A stretch of DNA of 17,108 bases from an uncultured Sutterella sp. (GTDB taxonomy: Bacteria; Pseudomonadota; Gammaproteobacteria; Burkholderiales; Burkholderiaceae_F). The notes below the pieces were generated by a model. It worked only from the letters and a program-made list of their open reading frames with translations, was not told the DNA's origin and searched no databases. Numbering within the stretch: position 1 is the stretch's first letter; the number at the start of each line of letters is the position of its first letter. The stretch covers positions 1-17,108 of the forward strand of contig CAAECY010000080.1 in NCBI GenBank assembly GCA_900754475.1. Reading direction: 5' to 3'. Positions 8,337 to 14,955 of this stretch are shown piece after piece. The position numbers and the translations under genes are program-made.

Positions 8337-8376
8337 AAAGCGTCCGCATCGGAAACGGTGCGGACGTTTTCTTTTC
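8337..8376 (+). terminator. Intrinsic terminator of rne
   Basis: CGTCCGCA (8341-8348) pairs perfectly with TGCGGACG (8359-8366) around a 10-nt loop. TTTTCTTTTC follows directly, and the stem is preceded by AAAGAAAG, giving extra A-U pairing. This is the best terminator after rne and separates it from the transporter gene. Confidence 0.82.
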
Positions 8377-8730
8377 GACGCCGATTTTCGCAACGAAGCT
8401 CTGAGAATTTTCAAACAAAGGTCGATTTTTCAAGAATATGAGGCATTTGCCGTAGGAAAACGGCGTGAGGCGCTCCGCCTAGGGCGATTGCGGCAGGTGA
8501 AGCGTTGCGCAAAGCGCGTTCCTTTTCTCGGGCTCTTAGGCGGTTTCTCTCAGGACGCGTTCGAGAACCCCCCGCTACGCTCGAACGATGGAGTCCCCCG
8601 CCGAGGTTCGCCGAAGGCGGAACCCGACGAGGTTCGCATCGGGGACGCTTCGCCAACCCTCCATCGACGGGCGCGGGCGGAAAGACCGGCACGACGCAGT
8701 GCGGCCGGGCAGGAAGCCGCGCGTACAGGC
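8377..8730 (+). other. Structured leader/promoter region of the transporter gene
   Basis: About 350 nt with no convincing gene. It starts AT-rich (8400-8440, with a possible -10-like GAATAT at 8434) and becomes GC-rich with stems. CGTTCGAG (8558-8565) pairs with CTCGAACG (8580-8587). GGTTCGCC (8605-8612) pairs with GGCGGAACC (8616-8624) with one bulge. CGAGGTTCGC occurs twice in direct orientation (8603 and 8628). The transporter reading frame is open upstream to 8488, but this stretch is Arg/Pro-rich and unlike a membrane protein N terminus. It may be a structured 5' UTR; I recognise no known riboswitch. Confidence 0.45.
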
Positions 8731-9903
8731 ATGTTCGACAACATGTTTTTCTACCTCTTCCTCTGCCTCCTCTTTTTCGGGATCGGGGACTTCCTCGGCA
8801 CGCTTACGAAAGCGAAACTCTCCGCGGTCTTCGTGAGTCTTCTCCTCTTTTTGGTCGGCTTCATGACCGACCTTATTCCGGACGACATCGTGAAGGCGGC
8901 GGGCCTGGCCGAAATCGGCAAGTGGTCCGTGCTCTTCATCGTCTTCTCGATGGGGACGACCATCAACTTGAAAGAACTCGTCAACGAGTGGCGCACGCTC
9001 GTGACGGCGATCCTCTCCATGATCTTCGTCATGCTCTCCGCCTGCGTCATGATTCCGCTCGTCGGTACGAGCGAAACGATCGTGAGCATCCCGATCATCA
9101 ACGGCGGGATCGTTGCGACCCAGATCATGACGAACGCCGCCATGGAACAGGGCCTTACGATGGCGGCCGCCTTGGGCACGATCGTCTACGCCGTGCAGAA
9201 GTTCTTCGGCACGCCTTTCGCCTCGAACTTCGGTCTGCGCGAAGCGCGCGCGATCGTCGAGGAGTACCGCCGCACGGGCGTGAAGCCCGTCGTGCCGGGC
9301 GAGGCGCCCGAAGGCGAAGCGAAGCCCACGTTCTTTGAGACGCACAAGAAGTACTACGGGAATTTCACGTCGCTTGCGATCACCGCGTTCTTTGCCTGGG
9401 TGTCCTTCGTTCTCGGCAAGTGGACGGGGCTTTCCGCCACGATCTGGGCGCTTCTTCTCGGCACGGCCGTCTCCTGCACGGGGATGCTCCCGAAGAACAT
9501 CCTCAAGCACGCCAACTCGGCGGGGATCTTCAACGTCGCCGTCTTCGCGACCATCATTCCGTCTCTCGCTCAGATCGAGCTCGGCGACCTCGGCGCGCTC
9601 GGCGTGAAGACGATCATCATGTTCGCGATCACGTTTGCGGTCCTCTACCTCTTCTTCTACATCCTCCCCTTCTGGAAGATTCTGGGCTCCCGCAACCTCG
9701 CGATGGGCGTCTCCGCGGGGCAGCTTCTCGGTTTCCCCGCCACGTACCTGATCGTCAACGAAGTGGCGCAGGCGGTTGCGGAAAACGAAACCGAACGCCA
9801 GATCATCACCGATCGCCTGATGCCCAAGTACCTCGTGTCGGGCTTTGCCACCGTGACGTCGCTCTCGGTGGTTGCGGCCGGGTTCTTCGAAAAGCTCCTC
9901 TGA
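8731..9903 (+). CDS. Carboxylate/glutamate-symporter-like integral membrane protein
   Basis: Polytopic inner-membrane protein, 390 aa with about ten hydrophobic segments. I do not recognise the exact family. Two halves appear to repeat each other: SVLFIVFSMGTTINL, a long helix, then Gly-rich PIINGGIVATQIM in the first; GIFNVAVFATIIPSL, a long helix, then AMGVSAGQLLGFPATYL in the second. They are separated by a polar loop at about 175-210. Such an internal duplication with Gly-rich broken helices is typical of secondary transporters of the GltS/CitS/malonate-carrier fold, so Na+-coupled uptake of glutamate or another carboxylate is inferred, not shown. ATG 8731 opens directly into the first membrane helix, but the nearest purine-rich site (AGGAAG, 8711-8716) is 14 nt away. 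The gamma-glutamyltransferase gene follows after 94 nt, hinting at gamma-glutamyl compounds or released glutamate as substrate. Confidence 0.6.
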   Translation: MFDNMFFYLFLCLLFFGIGDFLGTLTKAKLSAVFVSLLLFLVGFMTDLIPDDIVKAAGLAEIGKWSVLFIVFSMGTTINLKELVNEWRTLVTAILSMIFVMLSACVMIPLVGTSETIVSIPIINGGIVATQIMTNAAMEQGLTMAAALGTIVYAVQKFFGTPFASNFGLREARAIVEEYRRTGVKPVVPGEAPEGEAKPTFFETHKKYYGNFTSLAITAFFAWVSFVLGKWTGLSATIWALLLGTAVSCTGMLPKNILKHANSAGIFNVAVFATIIPSLAQIELGDLGALGVKTIIMFAITFAVLYLFFYILPFWKILGSRNLAMGVSAGQLLGFPATYLIVNEVAQAVAENETERQIITDRLMPKYLVSGFATVTSLSVVAAGFFEKLL

Positions 9904-9997
9904 CGCAGCCTCACGCTTTTTTTCTTGACGTCGCGCGCCCGACGGGCAACGCCCCGGGCGCGCTTCGGACCCTCTACGATTCCAAAGGAAATCCGCC

Positions 9998-11608
9998 ATG
10001 TACGAATTCGATGCTCAGGACTATCCGTATCCTTCGAAGCGCCACGTCGTCTATGCGAAAAACGGCATGGTCTGCGCCGGCAACCCGACCGCCACGGCCG
10101 CGGGCCTTCAGACCCTTTTGAAGGGCGGCAACGCCATCGACGCGGCCGTCACGGTCGCCACGACCCTGCCCGTCGTGGAGCCTACGGGGAACGGCCTCGG
10201 CTCCGACTGCTTTGCGATCATCTGGTATAAGGGCAAGCTCTACGGCATCAACGGCTCGGGCCCCGCGCCGCTTGCCAATTCGGTGGCGGCGCTGAAGGCG
10301 CGCGGTTTCGAGAAGATTCCCTCCTACGGGGTCGAGCCCGTGAACGTCCCGGGCGCCGTCGGCGGCTGGATGGCAATGCACGAACGCTTCGGCTCGATGG
10401 ACCTCGAAGAAGTCATGAAGCCCGCGATCTTCTATGCGGAAAACGGTTTTCCCGTCTCCCCCAACATCTCCCGCCTCTGGGAAGAAGCCTTCGGGATCTA
10501 TTCGAAGTTCCGCGATCGTCCGGAATTCGCCCCCTGGTTCGAAACCTTCGCTCCGAAGAACACGTGGCTGCGCCCCGGGGAAATGTTCGCGAACCCCGAC
10601 ATGGCGAAGTCCCTGCGCCTCATCGCGAAGACGCACGGCGAAGCCTTCTACAAGGGGGAACTCGCCGAACGTACGCACGACTTCTTCAAGAAGCACAACG
10701 GCTTTTTGACGGGCGAAGACCTCGCGGCCTACGCGCCCGAATGGGTCGATCCGATTTCGGTCGACTACCACGGCTACGACATTTGGGAGCTTCCGCCGAA
10801 CGGTCACGGGATCACGGTCCTGATGGCGTTGCAGATCCTGAAGGGCTTTGAGTTGGGCGAGCGCGACTCCGCCGACACGATGCACAAGCAGATCGAAGCG
10901 ATGAAGCTCGCGATGACGGACACGGCCGCCCACGTGGCCGAGCCCTCCTACATGCGCGTGACGGTCGACGAGCTCTTGTCCGAGCGCTACGCCGCGGAAC
11001 GGCGCGCCCTGATCGGCGAAGAAGCGATCCTTCCGACGGCGGGCGACCCCCGCTACCACTCGACCGTCTACTTCTGCTGCGCCGACGCCGAAGGCAACAT
11101 GGTCTCGATGATTCAGTCGAACTTCCGCGGGTTCGGTTCGGGGATCGTCGTCCCGGGGACCTCGATTTCCCTCAACGACCGCGCGGAAAACTTCAAGTTC
11201 GACGAAAACCACCCGAACGCGCTCTTGGGCGGCAAGCGCCCCTACCACACGATCATTCCGGGCTTCATCACGCAAAAGGGCGAAGCCGTCGGGCCGTTTG
11301 GCATCATGGGCGGCTTCATGCAGCCGCAGGCCCACGTGCAGGTCGTGCAGAACATGATCGACTGGCACCTCAACCCGCAGCAGGCGCTCGACGCGCCGCG
11401 CTGGCAGTGGATCGGCGGTAAGAACGTCGAAGTCGAGCAGGAAACGCCCAACCACATCATTCGTCTGCTGCAGCGGCGCGGTCACAACATCATCGTGCAG
11501 CCCGACCCCTACCACATGGGGCGCGGTCAGATGATTCTGCGCGACAAGTCGGGCGTGCTCGTGGGCGGCACGGAAAAGCGTACCGACGGTCAGATCGCCT
11601 CCTACTGA
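9998..11608 (+). CDS. Gamma-glutamyltransferase family protein, cytoplasmic YwrD-like type
   Basis: N-terminal nucleophile hydrolase of the gamma-glutamyltranspeptidase superfamily, 536 aa. Such enzymes mature by self-cleavage before a Thr, which then attacks gamma-glutamyl bonds (glutathione, gamma-glutamyl peptides or amides). Large-subunit signatures include AGNPTATAAGLQTLLKGGNAIDAAV, VVEPTGNGLGSDCFA and VNVPGAVGGW. The predicted cleavage site is S355/T356 in YHSTVYFCCADAEGN. T356, then D and GN at +7, +10 and +11, align with the E. coli small-subunit start TTHYSVVDKDGN. QSNFRGFGSGIVVPG and SLNDRA follow as in YwrD-like members. There is no signal peptide, so unlike periplasmic Ggt it should be cytoplasmic; the oxyanion Ser-Ser region reads GKRPYHTIIPG, lacking the classical pair. 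ATG 9998 has AAAGGA 8 nt upstream. It is likely cotranscribed with the transporter. Confidence 0.88.
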   Translation: MYEFDAQDYPYPSKRHVVYAKNGMVCAGNPTATAAGLQTLLKGGNAIDAAVTVATTLPVVEPTGNGLGSDCFAIIWYKGKLYGINGSGPAPLANSVAALKARGFEKIPSYGVEPVNVPGAVGGWMAMHERFGSMDLEEVMKPAIFYAENGFPVSPNISRLWEEAFGIYSKFRDRPEFAPWFETFAPKNTWLRPGEMFANPDMAKSLRLIAKTHGEAFYKGELAERTHDFFKKHNGFLTGEDLAAYAPEWVDPISVDYHGYDIWELPPNGHGITVLMALQILKGFELGERDSADTMHKQIEAMKLAMTDTAAHVAEPSYMRVTVDELLSERYAAERRALIGEEAILPTAGDPRYHSTVYFCCADAEGNMVSMIQSNFRGFGSGIVVPGTSISLNDRAENFKFDENHPNALLGGKRPYHTIIPGFITQKGEAVGPFGIMGGFMQPQAHVQVVQNMIDWHLNPQQALDAPRWQWIGGKNVEVEQETPNHIIRLLQRRGHNIIVQPDPYHMGRGQMILRDKSGVLVGGTEKRTDGQIASY

Positions 11609-11650
11609 TCGAACGCCGTTTTCTCCGATTTTTCGGCGCTCCGTGACGTC

Positions 11651-11690
11651 GGGCGCCTTTCCCGGAAGCGGGAAGGGCGCCCGTTTGCTT
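11651..11690 (+). terminator. Intrinsic terminator after the gamma-glutamyltransferase gene
   Basis: GGGCGCCTTTCCCG (11651-11664) pairs with CGGGAAGGGCGCCC (11669-11682), all 14 positions with one G-U, closing the loop GAAG. GTTTGCTTTTG follows. It lies 42 nt after the stop codon and should end the transporter/transferase transcript. Confidence 0.85.
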
Positions 11691-11721
11691 TTGCGGCATT
11701 CGACGCAACGCGGCAGGCCTC

Positions 11722-11749
11722 GATCAAGCTTTGATCAAGCTTCGATCAA
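11722..11749. repeat. 11-bp tandem repeat GATCAAGCTTN, about 2.5 copies
   Basis: Units start at 11722, 11733 and 11744: GATCAAGCTTT, GATCAAGCTTC and partial GATCAA. The period is 11 bp, close to one DNA turn, and each unit contains palindromic AAGCTT, with TTGATCAA at the first junction. It lies between the two convergent gene ends, 18 bp before the lysR stop. Function is unknown; it could fold as alternative small hairpins. Confidence 0.7.
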
Positions 11750-11767
11750 ACGCCTCTCCAATTTCGG

Positions 11768-12652
11768 TCAAGCGTCGGCCGCCGCAACCTCGTCGCGCAG
11801 CGCCTCGAGAAACGCCGCTTCGACGGCGTTTTGCCGACGACCGTTGGGCCAAACGAGGAGGGCGTCCGTGAGGAGTTCGGGCTCAAGCGCCACGAACCGC
11901 ACGTCGTCCGAAGCGTCGAGCAACCCCGGCACGTCGAGCCCGAGCACAACCGCACCCGTGCGCGCAAGGCGTCGCGCGTTGTTGATGAGGTTGTACGTGC
12001 CGCAGATGCGAAGTTCGTCGAAGGGGAATCCCAACCAGCCCGCCAGGCGATTGGCGATGAGGGGATGGCGCGGGACATAGAGGGGAAGGCGCCGAAACGC
12101 GTCGGGCGCCACGCCCGTCGGAAAGGTGCGCGCCAACGTGTCGCTCATCCAAAGGCCCCAGCGGGCTCGGGCGCGCAGCTCCGCATAGTCGAGCCCGTTC
12201 AAATCGACGGGGGCGTTCACGAGCGCGAACTGTGCGGCCCCGGACCGCAGGTCCGCGAGCGCCCGCTCGCCGTTCGTGCTTTCGACGTGCACGCGCACGT
12301 TCGGGTGGGCGCTCCTCAAGCGCGCGAGCGCCCGCGCCACCTCGTCGAAGGCGGGCACTTCCGCGGCGTCGATCGTGAGGTCGCCCGTCAGATCGTCGCC
12401 CGCTTTCATGGTGCGTTTCGTCTCTTCGACGAGATTCAGAATGGCCTGCGCCTGATGCAGGAGCTGCATGCCTTTTTCGGTGAGCTCTAGCCCGCGTCCC
12501 GTGCGCACGAAGAGTTGCGTGCCGAATTCGTCTTCGAGTTCGGCGATGCGCCGCGAGAGCGTGGGCTGCGTGAGAAAAACGCGTTCGGCCGCAGCGGTAA
12601 GGTTGAGCGTGCGTGCGGCTTCGACGAAGCAGCGCAGGGCGATGAGATTCAT
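11768..12652 (-). CDS. LysR-family transcriptional regulator
   Basis: Cytoplasmic DNA-binding regulator, 294 aa, normal LysR length. The N-terminal winged helix-turn-helix is textbook: NLIALRCFVEAARTLNLTAAAERVFLTQPTLSRRIAELEDEFGTQLF split across residues 2-48, then VRTGRGLELTEKG. A linker helix follows, then a periplasmic-binding-protein-like effector domain (about 90-290). The effector is unknown. ATG 12652 was chosen because family alignment begins there. The frame is open to ATG 12736, but the 28 extra residues are unlike the family and would overlap a good LysR-type operator (12729-12743). No clear Shine-Dalgarno precedes either start. It is divergent from the flavodoxin operon, the usual arrangement for a LysR protein controlling its neighbour and itself. 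Confidence 0.9.
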   Translation of the reverse strand: MNLIALRCFVEAARTLNLTAAAERVFLTQPTLSRRIAELEDEFGTQLFVRTGRGLELTEKGMQLLHQAQAILNLVEETKRTMKAGDDLTGDLTIDAAEVPAFDEVARALARLRSAHPNVRVHVESTNGERALADLRSGAAQFALVNAPVDLNGLDYAELRARARWGLWMSDTLARTFPTGVAPDAFRRLPLYVPRHPLIANRLAGWLGFPFDELRICGTYNLINNARRLARTGAVVLGLDVPGLLDASDDVRFVALEPELLTDALLVWPNGRRQNAVEAAFLEALRDEVAAADA

Positions 12653-12728
12653 GGCGGGGGCGTTGACGGTCGGGAAAGCGAGGGAAATGCGGTCGGTGGG
12701 AGGCCATACGTTTTCCGCATGGATCCCC

Positions 12729-12743
12729 ATGATCATAAATCAT
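12729..12743. promoter_or_regulatory. Candidate LysR operator (T-N11-A dyad)
   Basis: ATGAT (12729-12733), five bases, ATCAT (12739-12743): a perfect inverted repeat containing T12730-N11-A12742, the classical LysR-type box. It sits in the divergent region, 77 bp upstream of the chosen lysR start and about 130 bp upstream of the flavodoxin start. A GCGCTTT direct repeat (12746-12752, 12753-12759) lies next to it. Two small hairpins, CCGAA-GGTT-TTCGG (12784-12797) and CGATTC-CCTC-GAATCG (12811-12826), lie in the likely flavodoxin leader. Confidence 0.55.
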
Positions 12744-12875
12744 TGGCGCTTTGCGCTTTGTAGGGCGTACAGTGATTCCGAGGCCGAAGGTTTTCGGTTC
12801 GCTTTTTCCTCGATTCCCTCGAATCGTCGCTCCCTTCTTCCTTCTCGTCATTCGTGTTTCCCGGGAGGCTTTGCC

Positions 12876-13496
12876 ATGTCACCTGCTTCTTCTCGGTTGA
12901 ATCTCTCGAACGCTTCGCTTGTGCGACGGCGTCTCCTCGGAGCGGCGTTCGCACTGCCTCTCTTCGGTGCTTTCCGTCCCGTCCGAGCCGCCGAGCCCCG
13001 ACGCGTGCTCGTCGTTTGCTATTCGCACACGGGGACGACGGAAGCCGTCGCGCGCGCCGCGGCCGAAGCGATCTGTGCCGACTTTCACAAACTTGAATTG
13101 CTCGAGCCCTATTCGACGAACTACTCCGAGATGACGGCGGCCGCGCGCGAGGAAAAAGAGACGGGCGCTCTGCGCGAACTCAAGGGGCCCGTGCCCGACG
13201 CGAGCGGCTACGACCTGATCGTCGTCGCCTCGCCCGTGTGGTCGGACGAGCTCGCAACCCCGGCAAAGACCTACCTCGTCAACGAAGCGCGCGCCGGGCA
13301 CCTCAAGGGTAAGCCCGTCGCGACGCTACACACGTCCTTCAGTTCCGGCGCGGAAGGGTCCCGCGCTCAAGCCGAACAACTCGCTCCCGACGCCCGGTTC
13401 GTCGGGGAACCTTTCATCGCCCGGAGCTCCGGCGCGCGCACGCGTACGAACGAAGTGCAAGCCTGGGCCCGCAAACTTCTTGAGGAGGCTCTATGA
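12876..13496 (+). CDS. Exported (twin-arginine-type) flavodoxin
   Basis: Flavodoxin-fold FMN protein of 206 aa, probably Flavodoxin_4-like. An N-terminal export signal has RRR (17-19), a hydrophobic stretch LLGAAFALPLFGAF, and a likely cleavage site after PVRA (about residue 38). The twin-arginine character suggests export of a folded, cofactor-loaded protein. The FMN phosphate loop is visible as SHTGTTE (50-56) after the first strand RRVLVVCY, and the second flavin-contact loop as VVASPVWSDELATPAKTYL. It likely carries one or two electrons between unknown partners in the periplasm. ATG 12876 is supported by GGGAGG 7 nt upstream. It is the first gene of the operon, and its TGA overlaps the next ATG (ATGA), so the two should be translationally coupled. 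Confidence 0.9.
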   Translation: MSPASSRLNLSNASLVRRRLLGAAFALPLFGAFRPVRAAEPRRVLVVCYSHTGTTEAVARAAAEAICADFHKLELLEPYSTNYSEMTAAAREEKETGALRELKGPVPDASGYDLIVVASPVWSDELATPAKTYLVNEARAGHLKGKPVATLHTSFSSGAEGSRAQAEQLAPDARFVGEPFIARSSGARTRTNEVQAWARKLLEEAL

Positions 13497-14443
13497 CTTT
13501 TCGATTGACGCGACGCCGTTTCACGGCCGCCGTCGGTACGGCACTCATTCTGCCTGCGGGTGTTCCCGCATTCGCGGCCGGCGAAAAGCCCGTCGTCCTC
13601 CATGCGGCGGAACCGTCGGCGCGAGCGCTCATCGCGCTTTGCCGCGCTCTGCAGCCCGCGGGACTGCCCGCCAACCCCCGCGTCGGGATCAAGATCCACG
13701 GCGGCGAAGCGCGGGTCAACTACGAACTCTTTGCCGCGCTGCGCGACGCATACCCGGGTGCTGCCTTCGTCGAAACCAACTGGGCGAGCGACTTCGGCGG
13801 CAGCCGCCGTCATACGCAGAGCCACATCGAAGAAATCCGCAGCCAGGGCGTGACGGGTGCGATCGACGTCCTTGACCGCGAAGAGCGCGAAGAGGATTAC
13901 GTCAAGGTGCCCGTCAAGAACGGGATCGAACTCACCGAAATCGAAACGACGCGGGCGTCCTTGGAAGAGTACGACTTCGTGATCGACCTCACGAACTTCA
14001 AGGTCCCGAGCTTTGCGGGCTACACGGGCGCCGTCAAGGATACGGGGATCGGCTTTGCGAGTCCGCGCGGAAAGAGCATCGTGCACGGTCCCGACTATGC
14101 GAAGAGTGAAGGCTTTTTCCGTCGCCTCGTCGACTCGACCCGTGGGATTGCCGATGCGATGGGCGAGCGGATGATTCACGTCAACATCGTGACGGGCCTC
14201 AAGCCCGTTGAAGTCGACGGGATCGAAGCGCGCACGGGTACCTTCGGGATTTTCGCCTCGAAAAATCCCTTTGCGGTCGATCAGGCCGTGGTCGATGCGG
14301 CCTACGGTCGCGAAAACCGCGCGAAGCTTGCGGCCCTTCCGGTCGCAAGCAAGATCGAAAGCGGCGTTTTGCAGCTCGATCTTTACGCGCCCTACGACGC
14401 GCCCGAGCGCGACGTTCGCATTGAAACCCCCGAGATGGCCTGA
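13493..14443 (+). CDS. Twin-arginine-exported DUF362 domain protein
   Basis: 316 aa. The N terminus has a good Tat motif TRRRFTA (6-12), a hydrophobic core VGTALILPAGVPA, and a cleavage site after AFA (about 28). The mature part begins with the DUF362-type segment VGIKIHGGEARVNYELF (64-80), with conserved K67, H69, G and E72. A second conserved portion, YDFVIDLTNFKVPSFAGYTGAVKDTGIGF, is typical of the family. DUF362 function is not established; members often sit with ferredoxin domains, but no 4Fe-4S CxxCxxC motif is present here, so any electron transfer would rely on partners such as the adjacent flavodoxin. It overlaps the flavodoxin gene by 4 nt, and its stop is 11 nt before the next start. 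Family assignment is from motif recognition only. Confidence 0.82.
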   Translation: MTFRLTRRRFTAAVGTALILPAGVPAFAAGEKPVVLHAAEPSARALIALCRALQPAGLPANPRVGIKIHGGEARVNYELFAALRDAYPGAAFVETNWASDFGGSRRHTQSHIEEIRSQGVTGAIDVLDREEREEDYVKVPVKNGIELTEIETTRASLEEYDFVIDLTNFKVPSFAGYTGAVKDTGIGFASPRGKSIVHGPDYAKSEGFFRRLVDSTRGIADAMGERMIHVNIVTGLKPVEVDGIEARTGTFGIFASKNPFAVDQAVVDAAYGRENRAKLAALPVASKIESGVLQLDLYAPYDAPERDVRIETPEMA

Positions 14444-14454
14444 AGGAGGTCGCC

Positions 14455-14919
14455 GTGAAAGCCTTGTCCGCCGATTCCGTCGCTACCGCCGCACGCCGTT
14501 CGCTCGCCGTGCTCTCGTTTCTCTCGATTTCCGCTTTTTCTTTCTTTCCGGAGCTTGCCGTGTCGCAAACCGTTTATCTCGTGACGCCCGAAGGGCGCCA
14601 TGCCGTGGAACTTTCCTCGAACGCCGCCGCCCGTCGTCTTGCGGAGCGCATGCCGCTTGAAGTCACCTTCGAAGACTACGGCTCGACGGAACGCATCGCC
14701 TACCTCAAGAATCGGCTCGACATTTCGGGTGCCCCCGACTCCTGCACGCCTGCCGTGGGCGATCTCACCTACTATTCCCCCTGGGGGAACCTCGCCGTTT
14801 TCGTGAAGCCCTTCCGTCACTCCGAAGGGCTCGTGCCCCTCGGGAAGCTTTCCCCGGAGGCGCTTGAAGCCGTGAAGCGTTCGGGCGACGCCGTCCTTCG
14901 CTTCGAAGCCGCCGAATAA
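14455..14919 (+). CDS. Secreted cyclophilin-like domain protein
   Basis: 154 aa. A Sec-type signal, RRSLAVLSFLSISAFSFF, with likely cleavage after AVS (about 37) precedes a small beta-barrel domain. TVYLVTPEGRHAVELSSNAAARRLAERMPLEVTF and GDLTYYSPWGNLAVF (102-116), then RHSEGLVPLGKL, are hallmarks of the cyclophilin_like2 (TM1367-like) family; these quoted pieces together span most of the domain. The fold resembles cyclophilin, but family members lack demonstrated prolyl isomerase activity and are often found with flavodoxin and CMD genes. The start is GTG 14455, chosen because AAGGAGGT (14443-14450), itself overlapping the stop of the DUF362 gene, is the strongest ribosome site in the operon. 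Confidence 0.85.
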   Translation: MKALSADSVATAARRSLAVLSFLSISAFSFFPELAVSQTVYLVTPEGRHAVELSSNAAARRLAERMPLEVTFEDYGSTERIAYLKNRLDISGAPDSCTPAVGDLTYYSPWGNLAVFVKPFRHSEGLVPLGKLSPEALEAVKRSGDAVLRFEAAE

Positions 14920-14955
14920 TGCGGCCTCGGGCCGCAACCCCGAACGGAGGCTCTC

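Noticed and set aside
8488..8730. In-frame N-terminal extension of the transporter (81 codons)
   Set aside because: Arg/Pro-rich, unlike any membrane protein N terminus, and overlaps strong hairpins; the helix-starting ATG 8731 is preferred.
8575..9999. 474-codon frame antisense to the membrane transporter
   Set aside because: Highly charged shadow of a hydrophobic gene; the sense frame has coherent membrane helices.
9974..11515. 513-codon frame antisense to the gamma-glutamyltransferase gene
   Set aside because: Shadow frame; the sense strand has clear family motifs and a ribosome site.
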